Source of the DNA: an uncultured Fidelibacterota bacterium
Lineage (GTDB): Bacteria > Fidelibacterota > Marinisomatia > Marinisomatales > Marinisomataceae
DNA length: 43,958 nt
Reading direction: 5' to 3'
NCBI GenBank assembly: GCA_902578385.1
Contig: CACHCR010000008.1
Span: 1-43,958, forward strand
The notes beneath the pieces were generated by a model, which saw nothing but the letters and a program-made list of their open reading frames with translations, was not told the origin of the DNA and made no database searches. Positions 1 through 8,712 of this stretch are shown here, in pieces. Each line of letters starts with the position of its first letter. Position 1 is the stretch's first letter. The position numbers were made by a program, and so were the translations under genes.

Positions 1-134
1 TAGTTTTTAATGCTGTTAAAGGTATGTTGCCAAAAAATAAACTTGGTAGAGAGATATCTAAACATATTAGGATTTATAAAGATACCAATCATGGTCATGA
101 AGCCCAGCAACCAAAAGAATGGAGCTCTAATTAA
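1..134 (+). CDS. rplM: Ribosomal protein L13, C-terminal end (partial)
   Basis: This is the last 43 codons of an open frame entering from the left edge. The visible residues contain AVKGMLPKNKLGR, the conserved C-terminal block of L13, a structural protein of the large ribosomal subunit. The first complete codon is at position 3, and the stop TAA at 132-134 overlaps the start of rpsI by one base (TAATG). L13-S9 is the usual bacterial gene pair, which supports both calls and suggests translational coupling. The rest of the gene lies outside the window, so its start and length cannot be judged. Confidence 0.93.
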   Translation, partial: VFNAVKGMLPKNKLGREISKHIRIYKDTNHGHEAQQPKEWSSN

Positions 135-532
135 TGAATAAAGAATATTTTAATGGCGTTGGACGAAGAAAGAATTCAACAGCAAGAGTTTATCTTTCAG
201 ATGGAAAAGGGAAGTTTTCTATTAACAACGTTTCAGATGATATAAATACTTATTTAAAAAGAGAGTCCCTAGTTATTCACGCAGTAAAACCACTTGAAGT
301 CCTAAATTTAAAAGATAAATATGACATCAGAATAAATGTTAAAGGCGGTGGATTGACTGGTCAAGCTGGAGCAATCCAATTAGGAATTGCAAGAGCCCTA
401 TTAAAGATTGATGAAGAGTTTAGATCTCAGCTTAAATCTCATGGTTTGTTAACAAGAGATGCTAGAGAAGTTGAAAGAAAAAAATACGGTCAACCAGGAG
501 CTAGAAAGAAGTTCCAATTCTCAAAAAGATAA
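134..532 (+). CDS. rpsI: Ribosomal protein S9
   Basis: A 132-residue protein of normal length for S9, which sits at the P-site side of the 30S head. It opens with [17 protein letters not shown], the family N-terminal block. It has the [19 protein letters not shown] core and ends in the hallmark basic tail FSKR, whose terminal arginine contacts P-site tRNA in characterised ribosomes. The ATG overlaps the rplM stop by one base. rpsB follows after four bases, so L13-S9-S2-EF-Ts-RRF form one translation operon. Confidence 0.97.
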   Translation: MNKEYFNGVGRRKNSTARVYLSDGKGKFSINNVSDDINTYLKRESLVIHAVKPLEVLNLKDKYDIRINVKGGGLTGQAGAIQLGIARALLKIDEEFRSQLKSHGLLTRDAREVERKKYGQPGARKKFQFSKR

Positions 533-536
533 AAAT

Positions 537-1271
537 ATGCAAAAAATTACAAAAGAAGATTTACTTAATTCAGGAGCACATTTTGGACATGTTAGTAGTA
601 AAACTGATCCAAATTTTAAAGATTTTGTTATATCTCAAAAAAATGGTATTGATATAATCAATTTAGACGATACTTTAAATGGTCTTGATAAAGCTTTAAA
701 CTTTGTATCAAGTATTGTACAAAGAAATGGCGAAATACTTTTCGTAGGTACTAAGAAGCATGCTAAGGATGTAATTCAGCAAGAAGCTGATAGGTGTGGA
801 ATGTTCTATGTTGTTGAGAGATGGTTGGGTGGCACACTAACTAATTTTTCTACCATTAAAAAAAGTATCAAAAGATTACATTCTTTAGAGAAGGAAGGTT
901 CTTCAATTTTTGAAGATCTTACTAAAAAAGAACTTTTACAATTAAATAGAGAAAAAATTAAGCTTTCAGACCAGCACAGAGGTATTAAAGACATGAAAAA
1001 ACTTCCAAGTGCTATAATTATCGTTGACGGAAAGACTGAATCTATCGCTATCCAAGAAGCAAAGAAACTTGAAATCCCAATTATTTGCATTGTTGATTCA
1101 AATACAGATCCATCTCTTTGCGATTATCCTATTCCTGCAAATGATGACTCAATTAGAACAATTCAATTAATTGTTAATGAGGTAGCTAATACAATTATTT
1201 CTGTCACTAAAAAAGACGACGATAAATCTGAATCTGTTTCAGATGATAAAGAAGTAAAAGAGGATAATTAA
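537..1271 (+). CDS. rpsB: Ribosomal protein S2
   Basis: A 244-residue 30S protein. The start at 537 gives [19 protein letters not shown], matching the canonical S2 N-terminus. The frame is open further upstream to 459, but that part overlaps rpsI and has no S2 resemblance, so it is not used. Visible family blocks are GAHFGH near residue 14, FVGTKKHA near 70, [10 protein letters not shown] near 95 and a PSAIIIVDG segment near 156. The C-terminal tail is acidic and lysine-rich, as in many S2 proteins. No strong ribosome binding site precedes it; it is four bases downstream of rpsI and is probably translationally coupled. tsf follows directly. Confidence 0.97.
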   Translation: MQKITKEDLLNSGAHFGHVSSKTDPNFKDFVISQKNGIDIINLDDTLNGLDKALNFVSSIVQRNGEILFVGTKKHAKDVIQQEADRCGMFYVVERWLGGTLTNFSTIKKSIKRLHSLEKEGSSIFEDLTKKELLQLNREKIKLSDQHRGIKDMKKLPSAIIIVDGKTESIAIQEAKKLEIPIICIVDSNTDPSLCDYPIPANDDSIRTIQLIVNEVANTIISVTKKDDDKSESVSDDKEVKEDN

Positions 1272-1874
1272 ATGAGCGTAGATGCTAAGTTAGTTAAAAC
1301 TCTTAGAGAGAGAACAGGTGCTGGAATGATGGATTGTAAAAAAGCTTTAGTTGAATCTAAAGGCGACCTTGATACTGCGGTAGATCATTTAAGAAAAGCT
1401 GGAATTGCTAAAGCAGAAAAAAAATCATCAAGGGCTGCTAACGAAGGAATAATTTTTTCATATATACATCACGGAAGTAAGCTGGGAGTTCTGGTAGAAC
1501 TTGGTTGTGAAACAGATTTTGTTGCTAAAACAGAAGGATTTAATGACTTGGCTGCATCAATTGCTATGCAAGTAGCTGCATCCAATCCCATTGCTATTGA
1601 TGAATCTGGAATTGCTCAAGATTTATTAGATAAAGAAAAAGAAATTTTCATGGATCAGGCTAAATCTTCTGGAAAACCTGATAATGTTGTTGAGAAAATC
1701 GTTGAAGGAAAGTTAAATAAATTTATTGAAGACAATTGCTTAGTCCATCAGTCATTTGTTAAAAACCCTGATATGACCATTTCTCAATTAGTTCAAGAAG
1801 CAATTGCAAAGCTTGGAGAAAATATTACAATTAATAGATTTGTAAGATTTGCTCTAGGTGAACAGTCAGTCTAA
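1272..1874 (+). CDS. tsf: Elongation factor Ts (short form)
   Basis: A guanine-nucleotide exchange factor for EF-Tu. The N-terminal UBA-like domain carries VKTLRERTGAGMMDCKKAL, the most conserved EF-Ts block. The core has LVELGCETDFVAKTEGF, which includes the TDFV motif that contacts EF-Tu. At 200 residues it is shorter than the roughly 280-residue E. coli form and close to the compact forms known from Thermus-like lineages, so only one core subdomain is probably complete. Its start codon abuts the rpsB stop with no gap. frr, not pyrH, follows two bases later. Confidence 0.96.
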   Translation: MSVDAKLVKTLRERTGAGMMDCKKALVESKGDLDTAVDHLRKAGIAKAEKKSSRAANEGIIFSYIHHGSKLGVLVELGCETDFVAKTEGFNDLAASIAMQVAASNPIAIDESGIAQDLLDKEKEIFMDQAKSSGKPDNVVEKIVEGKLNKFIEDNCLVHQSFVKNPDMTISQLVQEAIAKLGENITINRFVRFALGEQSV

Positions 1875-1876
1875 AA

Positions 1877-2434
1877 ATGTTAAGTCAAAGTATCGATTCT
1901 GCTAAATCAAAAATGGAACAAACAATTTCATTTGTTTCGAGTGAAATAGGCAAAATTAGAACAGGAAGAGCTAATCCCGATATTTTTAATAAAATTCTTG
2001 TTAGTTACTATGATAATGATACCCCTTTAAACCAAGTTGCAAATATTGCTGCATTGGATGCAATTACAATTAGTATTCAACCGTTTGATAAAACTATTAT
2101 TGATGATATTGAAAGAGCAATTCTTGAAGCTGACTTAGGCTTTAATCCTTCAAATAATGGTAATAGTATTATGATAACTTTTCCACCTCTATCTGTTGAA
2201 AGAAGACAAGAGTTGGTTAAAGTAGCTTCAAAAATAATCGAAGATGGTAGAATCTCAATTCGTAATATTAGAAGAGAAATTATTCAGTCTGCTAAAAGAA
2301 TTGAAGATGAGCAAAATATTTCTGAAGATGAGATGAAAAAGTTTATGGATGATATTCAAGAAGTTACTGATTCTTTTATCAATAGACTTAATACTCTTCA
2401 GAAAGATAAAGAAGTAGAAATTTTAGATAGTTAA
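1877..2434 (+). CDS. frr: Ribosome recycling factor
   Basis: A 185-residue protein of standard RRF length; with EF-G it splits post-termination ribosomes. The sequence shows the two long helices of domain I, with GKIRTGRANPDIFNKILV near residue 28 and a C-terminal helix with RQELVKVASKIIEDGRISIRN. The loop containing TPLNQVANI and ISIQPFDK belongs to domain II. It is the last gene of the translation operon and converges on nrdJ with only 11 bases between stop codons. pyrH, which lies between tsf and frr in many bacteria, is absent here. Confidence 0.96.
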   Translation: MLSQSIDSAKSKMEQTISFVSSEIGKIRTGRANPDIFNKILVSYYDNDTPLNQVANIAALDAITISIQPFDKTIIDDIERAILEADLGFNPSNNGNSIMITFPPLSVERRQELVKVASKIIEDGRISIRNIRREIIQSAKRIEDEQNISEDEMKKFMDDIQEVTDSFINRLNTLQKDKEVEILDS

Positions 2435-2450
2435 AATCAACTATTTTATT
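2425..2450. terminator. Weak AT-rich hairpin between convergent frr and nrdJ
   Basis: The arms ATAGTT (2427-2432) and AACTAT (2439-2444) pair around a six-base loop and are followed by TTTATT on the plus strand. The other arm is preceded by an A-rich stretch, so it could act in both directions. It overlaps the end of frr and the nrdJ stop. The stem is short and AT-rich, so function is uncertain. Confidence 0.3.
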
Positions 2451-4830
2451 CGCACTTAGACCAACCACAGTCTTTACAAACTAAGCATCCGCCTTCATTA
2501 ACGATTCCACTTCCATCACATTCACTGCAATGTTGGCCGTATTCTTTAGCTTGGCGAACTTTTGCTGAAGTTTCGTCTGCTATTTCAAATTGACTTTTTT
2601 TTTCCTGGGAAGGAGAATCACCATTAACAAATGTTTCAAGCGCTCTTCCAATTGCATCAGGAGTTGATAAAATGAGCTGACCATCTTCCCATGTTGGATT
2701 TGGTCCACTTATTCCTTTAAGTTGATTAATTATGCTATTAGGATCTACGCCAGAGCGTAATGCTAAGGAGATTAACCTACTTATTGCTTCTGTCTGTGCT
2801 GCAACCGTTCCACCTGCTTTTCCAATTGCGGTAAAGACTTCACAAAGACCATTTTCATCTTCGTTTACGGTTACGTAGAGTGTACCATCACCAGTTCTCA
2901 TTCGTCTTGTTCTTCCTTCTGTAATTGATGGACGGGTACGAGCGGTCTTCATTTCTGCATCTTCGGATGATTTCTCTTCATTTTCAGAAGATTTATCATC
3001 AGTAATTAGAATGCCTTCTCTGGAACCTTCTCTATAGACAGTAATACCTTTTAAATCTGCTTTGTATGCTGTCATATAAATATCTGCAACCGTATCAACA
3101 GTAGTTTCTTCAGCAAGGTTTACTGTAGATGATATAGAACTATCAATATATTTTTGAACAACACCTTGCATTTTAACTCGAAAGTAAGGGTCAACGTTAT
3201 GCGCTGTAACAACATACTGTGGTAGATTTTCATCTGTTCCAAACATTTCTTTTACTACAGGGTGATAAACAGTAAATGTGTCAAACTGTTTTCCTAGACT
3301 ATCATTCTTTTTAACTTTTCTTTTATAAGAAGTTGCAAAAATTGGTTCTACACCAGATGTAACTCTAGCTACAATTGCACCACTTCCTGTTGGAGCAACT
3401 GTTGTTAAAGTACAGTTTCTAATTCCATGATTCTTGATTTTTGTTTGTAATTTTTTTGGAAGATCTTGAACAAATAAACTTTGTGAGTATCCGTCCCAAT
3501 CAAAATTTGGAAATTGCCCCTTCTCTTTTGCTAACGCTGCACTGGTCTCATAAGAAGTATCTCTGTGTATTTCCATGATTTTACCGATTGTTTCTAATGC
3601 TTCATCAGAATCGTACTGTATTCCCATTTTAACAAGCATATCACCAAGACCTAAGATTCCTAATCCAACTCTTCTGTCGTTCATAGCATTTTGTTTTTGT
3701 TCTTCAAGCGCATGACGATCCAGATTATAATCAATTACGTTATCCAGGAATCTGGCTCCGATTGCTGTTGTTTCTTTAAAACCATCAAAATCAAAATTAC
3801 CATCCTGATCTACAAATCTTTCTAGATTCAATGCACCAAGGTTACAACATCCACCATCCGGCAATGGTTGTTCGGCACACGGGTTGGTTGATACTAACGG
3901 ACTGCAATATTCTGCGTTATGATATTTTGTCATTGTATCCCAGAAAAGTAGACCTGGCTCAGCACTTGCATGAGCATGTTCAATAATTTTCATCCAAAGA
4001 TCTTTTGCTTTTACAGTTGTGTAAACTTTTCCACCCCATTGTAAATCAAAATCAGAATCTGATTGAACTGCTTCCATAAATTCGTCAGTCAATAAAACTG
4101 AAATATTTGAGTATTTGACCATATCTATATCACCAGTCTTAATCTCAATAAATTTTTCGATGTCAGGATGATCAACTCGAAGTGTTTGCATATTAGCGCC
4201 TCTTCTACCATGTTGAGCTATTGTGTTGGTATTTTCACTAAAAAGATTCATAAAACCAACAGGGCCACAAGAGTTACCACCAGTTCCAAGGATTTCGTCT
4301 CCACCTGGTCTCAAGATTGATAAATCATGGCCACAACCACCGCCATATTTATATGTCATGGCCTCTTGGATAACACAGTCATATATTGATTTGATTGAAT
4401 CGGTTTTGATACCAACAACATAACAGTTATTTAGAGTAGTTGTGATATCTTCACGACCTGCACCATGCATAATTCTTCCGCCGGGTACAAATTTAAAATT
4501 TCTAAGCGCCTCAAAAAATGAAGCTTCCCATTTTTCTTGTAACTCAGGAGTTTTTTCAACACTTGCCAGTGCTTTGGCCTGACGCTTCCATAAATCCCAT
4601 GGATGTTTTTCTCCTGGTGCTAAATATTTCATTTCAAGAACACTACGACCAAGATCGTCTTCTTTATAATAATTATCTATTGTGTATTCTTCTGGACAAC
4701 TTTCTGAATCTTTATCCGAATCCATTGAATCTTTTACATTAAAACCTAAAATTTGGTTTTTAAGATCCGAATCTATTTTTGGATTTTTATCCGATTCTGT
4801 TGGAAAGTTTATTTCAATTGCTTCCGCCAT
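2446..4830 (-). CDS. nrdJ: Adenosylcobalamin-dependent (class II) ribonucleoside-diphosphate reductase
   Basis: A 794-residue enzyme that makes deoxyribonucleotides using a radical generated from adenosylcobalamin; it needs neither oxygen nor an R2 subunit. The first active-site cysteine is in NNCYVVG near residue 134. The radical motif NPCAEQPLPDGGCCNLGALN lies near residue 312. The C-terminus carries the zinc-ribbon-like cysteine pairs CSECDGSG, CLVCKDC and a final CE, typical of NrdJ tails that pass electrons from thioredoxin. No ATP-cone domain is recognisable, and the first 80 residues are acidic and family-variable. The gene stands alone on this strand behind an unusual hairpin-rich leader. 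It implies a need for B12, made or imported. No other ribonucleotide reductase is visible in the window. Confidence 0.96.
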   Translation of the reverse strand: MAEAIEINFPTESDKNPKIDSDLKNQILGFNVKDSMDSDKDSESCPEEYTIDNYYKEDDLGRSVLEMKYLAPGEKHPWDLWKRQAKALASVEKTPELQEKWEASFFEALRNFKFVPGGRIMHGAGREDITTTLNNCYVVGIKTDSIKSIYDCVIQEAMTYKYGGGCGHDLSILRPGGDEILGTGGNSCGPVGFMNLFSENTNTIAQHGRRGANMQTLRVDHPDIEKFIEIKTGDIDMVKYSNISVLLTDEFMEAVQSDSDFDLQWGGKVYTTVKAKDLWMKIIEHAHASAEPGLLFWDTMTKYHNAEYCSPLVSTNPCAEQPLPDGGCCNLGALNLERFVDQDGNFDFDGFKETTAIGARFLDNVIDYNLDRHALEEQKQNAMNDRRVGLGILGLGDMLVKMGIQYDSDEALETIGKIMEIHRDTSYETSAALAKEKGQFPNFDWDGYSQSLFVQDLPKKLQTKIKNHGIRNCTLTTVAPTGSGAIVARVTSGVEPIFATSYKRKVKKNDSLGKQFDTFTVYHPVVKEMFGTDENLPQYVVTAHNVDPYFRVKMQGVVQKYIDSSISSTVNLAEETTVDTVADIYMTAYKADLKGITVYREGSREGILITDDKSSENEEKSSEDAEMKTARTRPSITEGRTRRMRTGDGTLYVTVNEDENGLCEVFTAIGKAGGTVAAQTEAISRLISLALRSGVDPNSIINQLKGISGPNPTWEDGQLILSTPDAIGRALETFVNGDSPSQEKKSQFEIADETSAKVRQAKEYGQHCSECDGSGIVNEGGCLVCKDCGWSKCE

Positions 4831-4838
4831 AATTCTTT

Positions 4839-4957
4839 ATTCTCTAACCCTTGTTACGTTAATATAGTACGTGTCTCAAGACACAATTCTCTAAAAGAGA
4901 TTATTATTTGTTTTGCAAATACGTAGCTTTCGAAAAGCTAATTGGCTGGCCTTCCAA
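4839..4957 (-). promoter_or_regulatory. Candidate structured mRNA leader of nrdJ
   Basis: The 290 bases between the divergent nrdJ and indolepyruvate oxidoreductase genes hold an array of short perfect inverted repeats on the nrdJ side. These are GTGTCT/AGACAC (4871-4884), TCTCT/AGAGA (4888-4892 and 4896-4900), ATTTG/CAAAT (4906-4910 and 4916-4920), TAGCTTT/AAAGCTA (4924-4930 and 4934-4940) and TTGG/CCAA (4942-4945 and 4954-4957). Two strands are duplicated closer to the start codon. ATTCTCTAA occurs at 4839-4847 and 4886-4894; TACGT occurs at 4855-4859 and 4868-4872, both complementary to ACGTA at 4921-4925. This allows mutually exclusive pairings, as in riboswitches. No B12-box-like GCCACT sequence is present, so it is not a standard cobalamin riboswitch. 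The remaining 4961-5120 is AT-rich with T tracts and shows nothing else. Confidence 0.5.
4871..4884. promoter_or_regulatory. Palindrome 40 nt upstream of nrdJ, shared with the TonB receptor gene
   Basis: GTGTCTCAAGACAC is a 6+6 bp inverted repeat with a two-base centre. It differs at one position from GTGTCTCTAGACAC at 15377-15390. Each copy ends exactly 40 bases before the start codon of a minus-strand gene. It could be an operator for a dimeric regulator or a leader hairpin. There is no following T run, so it is not an intrinsic terminator. Confidence 0.5.
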
Positions 4958-5120
4958 CTTATTTATTTTTTTTTATTTTAGTCAAGTCTAAAAACGTAAA
5001 ATCTAATATTTTTTTAAAAAATGATATTAAAAAATAAAAATATAAGTTTAATAGTCACATAATTTTGCCTACTTGTTTTGCATTTATTTCTGTATTAATA
5101 TTTGGAGCAACTATGCATAT

Positions 5121-8100
5121 ATGACAGAATTAAAATTGAATAATAAATTCACGCTTAACGATAAATATACATTACTTGAAGGTAGAATCATACTCTCAGG
5201 TATTCAAGCCCTTGTACGTCTTTTACTTGATCAGAATAGAGCAGATTTAATCAAAGGTATAAATACTGGTACACTTGTTTCAGGTTATCGTGGTTCACCT
5301 GTTGGAGTTTTGGACATCAATCTTGTACGCAATAAAAAATTACTCGATCAACATAATATTAACTTTATTCCTGGTGTAAATGAAGATCTTGGTGCTACAC
5401 TTATTTATGGTAGTCAAATGGCAGGAATGGTATCAAATGTTAAGTATGATGGCGTTCTTGGAATGTGGTATGGTAAAGCCCCTGGGGTTGATCGATCTGG
5501 AGATATTTTTAGACATGCTAACTTTTTAGGAGTAGGAAAAAATGGGGGAGTCTTGGCTGTTGCTGGAGACGATCCTTCATGTAAATCTTCAACACTCCCA
5601 TCTCAATCTGAACCAGCTTTATTTGATGCAATGATGCCAATTTTTTATCCTGGAAACGTCCAGGAAATTCTAGATTTGGGTAGATACGCTTATGAAATGT
5701 CTAGATATTCAGGTCTTTGGTCGGGCTTTAAAATTGTAACTGATATTGCTGATGCTTTTGGAAGTGCAATTGTACACCCAGAAAGAATAAATATCAATAT
5801 ACCAGATTTTCAATATAATGGAGAACCATGGAAACATACCCAAAATGCTAAATTAGTTGGACATCATAGTTTACCTACTGAAAAAGAAATTCACTTAGGC
5901 AGGATTGAAGCTGCTAAACATTTTTTAGCATCAAATAATATAAATAAAATTACTATCAAATCTGAAAATGACTCAATTGGAATAATTACTGCAGGAAAAA
6001 CATATTATGATCTTGTTGAGGCTTTAGATTCTCTTGGTTGGGACAAAGATTTTTTAAATCAAAAAGGAATAAGAATATTAAAGCTTGGAGCAACCTTCCC
6101 AGTTGATAGTAATATCATTAAAAAGTTCTCCGAAGATTTAAATGAAATTTTTGTTATTGAAGAAAAAAGATCTTTTATAGAAATGTTGATTAAAGAAGAA
6201 GTCTATAATTATCCAAATAAGCCATTAATTGTTGGTAAAAATGATGAAAATAATCAGTCACTTGTTCCAGGGTATGGAGAATTAACTGCAGATGATTTAT
6301 CAAGAATTATTTTTAATAGATATTCTCAAAAAATAGGGGTTGAGTCAGATAATAATAAAATAAAAATTATCTACGAGGTTGATAAAAGGATATATGGTGA
6401 ATCTTTAACATCTAGATCAATGTATTTTTGCTCAGGATGCCCTCATAATACTTCGACAGTTAAATTACCTGAAGGTGATTCAGCATTTGGTGGTATTGGA
6501 TGTCATTTAATGGCCATGTTTGTTGATGATGGTAAAGCTTTTGGAACAACACATATGGGTGGTGAAGGTGCTCAATGGACTGGAATGGAACCTTTCATTG
6601 AAAAAGAACATATGTTTCAAAATATTGGGGATGGAACCTTCTTTCATTCTGGTTCTTTAGCTTTAAGGCAAGCTATAGCTTCAAATTCTCATATTACTTA
6701 TAAAATTTTGTATAACCGTGCTGTTGCAATGACTGGTGCACAAGATCCAGATGGAGGACTAGATTTACCTGAATTAACAAAATATCTTAAATCTCAAGGT
6801 GTGAAAAAAGTTATTATAACTACAGATGATATATCCGCATACAAATCTATTGAGAAATCGCGATGGGATAAAGATATTGAAATTTTGCATAGAGATGAAA
6901 TTGTTGAAGCACAAAAAAAATTAAAAGCAATTAAAGGTGTTACAGTTCTAGTTCATGATCAGTCGTGTGCTGCAAACTTAAGAAGATTGAGAAAAAGAGG
7001 ATTGGTTCACGAACCAAAAAAGAGAATTTTTATTAACGAAGCAGTTTGTGAAGGTTGCGGTGATTGTGGAGTAAAATCAAACTGTTTAAGTGTTCAGCCT
7101 ATTAAAACAGAATATGGAAGAAAAACTCAAATTGATCAACCATCCTGCAACAAAGATTACTCTTGCGTTGAAGGAAATTGTCCATCATTCATTCAAGTAA
7201 TTCCATCTGATAAAGATGATAAGAGAAAATTACCTGAAATAGGGTTTGATCCTTCAATGTTACCAAATCCAAAAAAAATTCAAAAAGACGTTGCTAATAT
7301 TTTTATGCTTGGAATTGGTGGAACCGGAGTTGTGACTGTCAATCAAATCATTTCCACAGCAGCTTTTATCGAAGATAAAAAGGTTATTGCGCTTGATCAA
7401 ACTGGATTAAGCCAAAAGGGTGGTTCTGTAGTTTCACATTTGAAAATCGTTAAAAATGATAAAGAGTTTTCTAGTAGAGTTGCTAATGGAGAATCGGACG
7501 CATATTTAGTTTTTGATCTTTTAACAGGCGTAAATCCAAAGAATATGGCAAAATTGAGTATTAAAAATTCAACTTCAGTTATTTCTACTTCCGAAATTCC
7601 TACTGGAGATATGGTAAGGTCAACAGCAGAAGAATACCCAGAAGCATCATTCATGATAGATTTAATTAAAGAATATTCAAAAAATAATACCTTGCTTAAT
7701 GCAACAGAACTATCAGAACATTTCTTCGGAAGTAATATGCAAGCAAACTTCATTGTTATTGGTGCAGCTTTTCAGTCAGGTTGTATTCCAATTTCAAGTG
7801 AGTCAATTGAAAAGGCGATAGAAATAAATGGAGTTGCTGTTAAGCAAAATACAGATGCATTTAATATTGGAAGAAAAGTTGTTTCAGATCCTCATTGGAC
7901 TGATACTATAGACTTGTATAGATCTGGAAGTTTAGCGTCCAAACCAAATCTTTCATCAGACGCAATTGGTTTAATTGAATCAATATCTCCTGATGAAGAA
8001 TTAAAAAGAATTCTTGAATATCGCACACAAGAACTAATTGATTATCAGAACCTATCTTATGCGAAGGAATATATTTCTTTTGTGGATAACATTTATAAAA

Positions 8101-8642
8101 AAGAAAAAGATTTAAGATCTAGTTCAGAACTTTCTCAAAATGTTGCAAAATATTTATTTAAGTTAATGGCTACAAAAGACGAATATGAAGTGGCCAGACT
8201 TTCATTAAAAGCTGAACTTGATTCTGCTATTAATAAGGAATTTGGAAAGTCTGCAAAAATAAATTATATGCTTCATCCTCCATTTCTAAAAGCAATGGAA
8301 AATATACCTATTTTAAATATGATTCCTGGGGTTAAATCAAAATTAGCACTTGGTTCATGGTTTAAAGTTTTTTACGTCATGCTTAAAAATATGAAGTTCT
8401 TAAGAGGTACTCCATTAGATTTTATGGCATGGTTTAGTAATGACGTCAGAAAAGCTGATTCTAAAGCATTAAATCATTATAAATCTATTCTTATGAATAA
8501 TATAGATGAAATTGGTAATGGTAAGTATCAAGATTTAAAAGACTTTTCTGTATTACCTGATATAATTAGAGGTTACGAGGAAGTAAGATTGGAAACTATG
8601 ACTGAATATTATCAGAAATCAGATAATCTTTTTAAGTCTTAG
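5121..8642 (+). CDS. Indolepyruvate ferredoxin oxidoreductase, fused alpha-beta type
   Basis: A 1173-residue TPP and iron-sulfur enzyme that oxidatively decarboxylates aryl or branched 2-oxo acids from amino-acid transamination to acyl-CoA. Domain order: N-terminal pyrimidine-binding part with SGYRGSPVG (around residue 55); TPP-binding part with CSGCPHNTS near 437 and GGIGCH just after; a ferredoxin-like cysteine cluster at about 640-690 (CEGCGDCGVKSNC, then CNKDYSC and CPS); and a gamma-type domain opening with MLGIGGTGVVTVNQ near 728. The length and fusion match the single-polypeptide family known from proteobacteria rather than separate archaeal IorA and IorB. The start chosen is ATG 5121, with GGAG 13 bases upstream. 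An earlier in-frame ATG at 5073 adds 16 residues that do not look like the family. Divergent from nrdJ. Confidence 0.9.
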   Translation: MTELKLNNKFTLNDKYTLLEGRIILSGIQALVRLLLDQNRADLIKGINTGTLVSGYRGSPVGVLDINLVRNKKLLDQHNINFIPGVNEDLGATLIYGSQMAGMVSNVKYDGVLGMWYGKAPGVDRSGDIFRHANFLGVGKNGGVLAVAGDDPSCKSSTLPSQSEPALFDAMMPIFYPGNVQEILDLGRYAYEMSRYSGLWSGFKIVTDIADAFGSAIVHPERININIPDFQYNGEPWKHTQNAKLVGHHSLPTEKEIHLGRIEAAKHFLASNNINKITIKSENDSIGIITAGKTYYDLVEALDSLGWDKDFLNQKGIRILKLGATFPVDSNIIKKFSEDLNEIFVIEEKRSFIEMLIKEEVYNYPNKPLIVGKNDENNQSLVPGYGELTADDLSRIIFNRYSQKIGVESDNNKIKIIYEVDKRIYGESLTSRSMYFCSGCPHNTSTVKLPEGDSAFGGIGCHLMAMFVDDGKAFGTTHMGGEGAQWTGMEPFIEKEHMFQNIGDGTFFHSGSLALRQAIASNSHITYKILYNRAVAMTGAQDPDGGLDLPELTKYLKSQGVKKVIITTDDISAYKSIEKSRWDKDIEILHRDEIVEAQKKLKAIKGVTVLVHDQSCAANLRRLRKRGLVHEPKKRIFINEAVCEGCGDCGVKSNCLSVQPIKTEYGRKTQIDQPSCNKDYSCVEGNCPSFIQVIPSDKDDKRKLPEIGFDPSMLPNPKKIQKDVANIFMLGIGGTGVVTVNQIISTAAFIEDKKVIALDQTGLSQKGGSVVSHLKIVKNDKEFSSRVANGESDAYLVFDLLTGVNPKNMAKLSIKNSTSVISTSEIPTGDMVRSTAEEYPEASFMIDLIKEYSKNNTLLNATELSEHFFGSNMQANFIVIGAAFQSGCIPISSESIEKAIEINGVAVKQNTDAFNIGRKVVSDPHWTDTIDLYRSGSLASKPNLSSDAIGLIESISPDEELKRILEYRTQELIDYQNLSYAKEYISFVDNIYKKEKDLRSSSELSQNVAKYLFKLMATKDEYEVARLSLKAELDSAINKEFGKSAKINYMLHPPFLKAMENIPILNMIPGVKSKLALGSWFKVFYVMLKNMKFLRGTPLDFMAWFSNDVRKADSKALNHYKSILMNNIDEIGNGKYQDLKDFSVLPDIIRGYEEVRLETMTEYYQKSDNLFKS

Positions 8643-8712
8643 AAATATATTTCTATTTATCCTTATACAATTTATATTTGTTTCTAATAGGACATTAAAA
8701 TAGGAAGCATCA

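Noticed and set aside
459-536. Longer N-terminus for ribosomal protein S2
   Set aside because: The extra codons overlap rpsI out of frame and do not resemble S2; ATG 537 gives the canonical start.
806-1090. Antisense 94-codon ORF within rpsB
   Set aside because: It lies wholly inside a conserved ribosomal gene, has no family resemblance and is best explained as a chance open frame.
4839-4957. Classic cobalamin riboswitch before nrdJ
   Set aside because: No B12-box-like GCCACT sequence was found on the transcript strand, and the hairpin layout differs. Kept only as an unassigned structured leader.
5073-5120. Upstream ATG for the indolepyruvate oxidoreductase
   Set aside because: The 16 added residues are Cys/Tyr/Ile-rich and unlike the family; ATG 5121 has GGAG upstream and a normal N-terminus.
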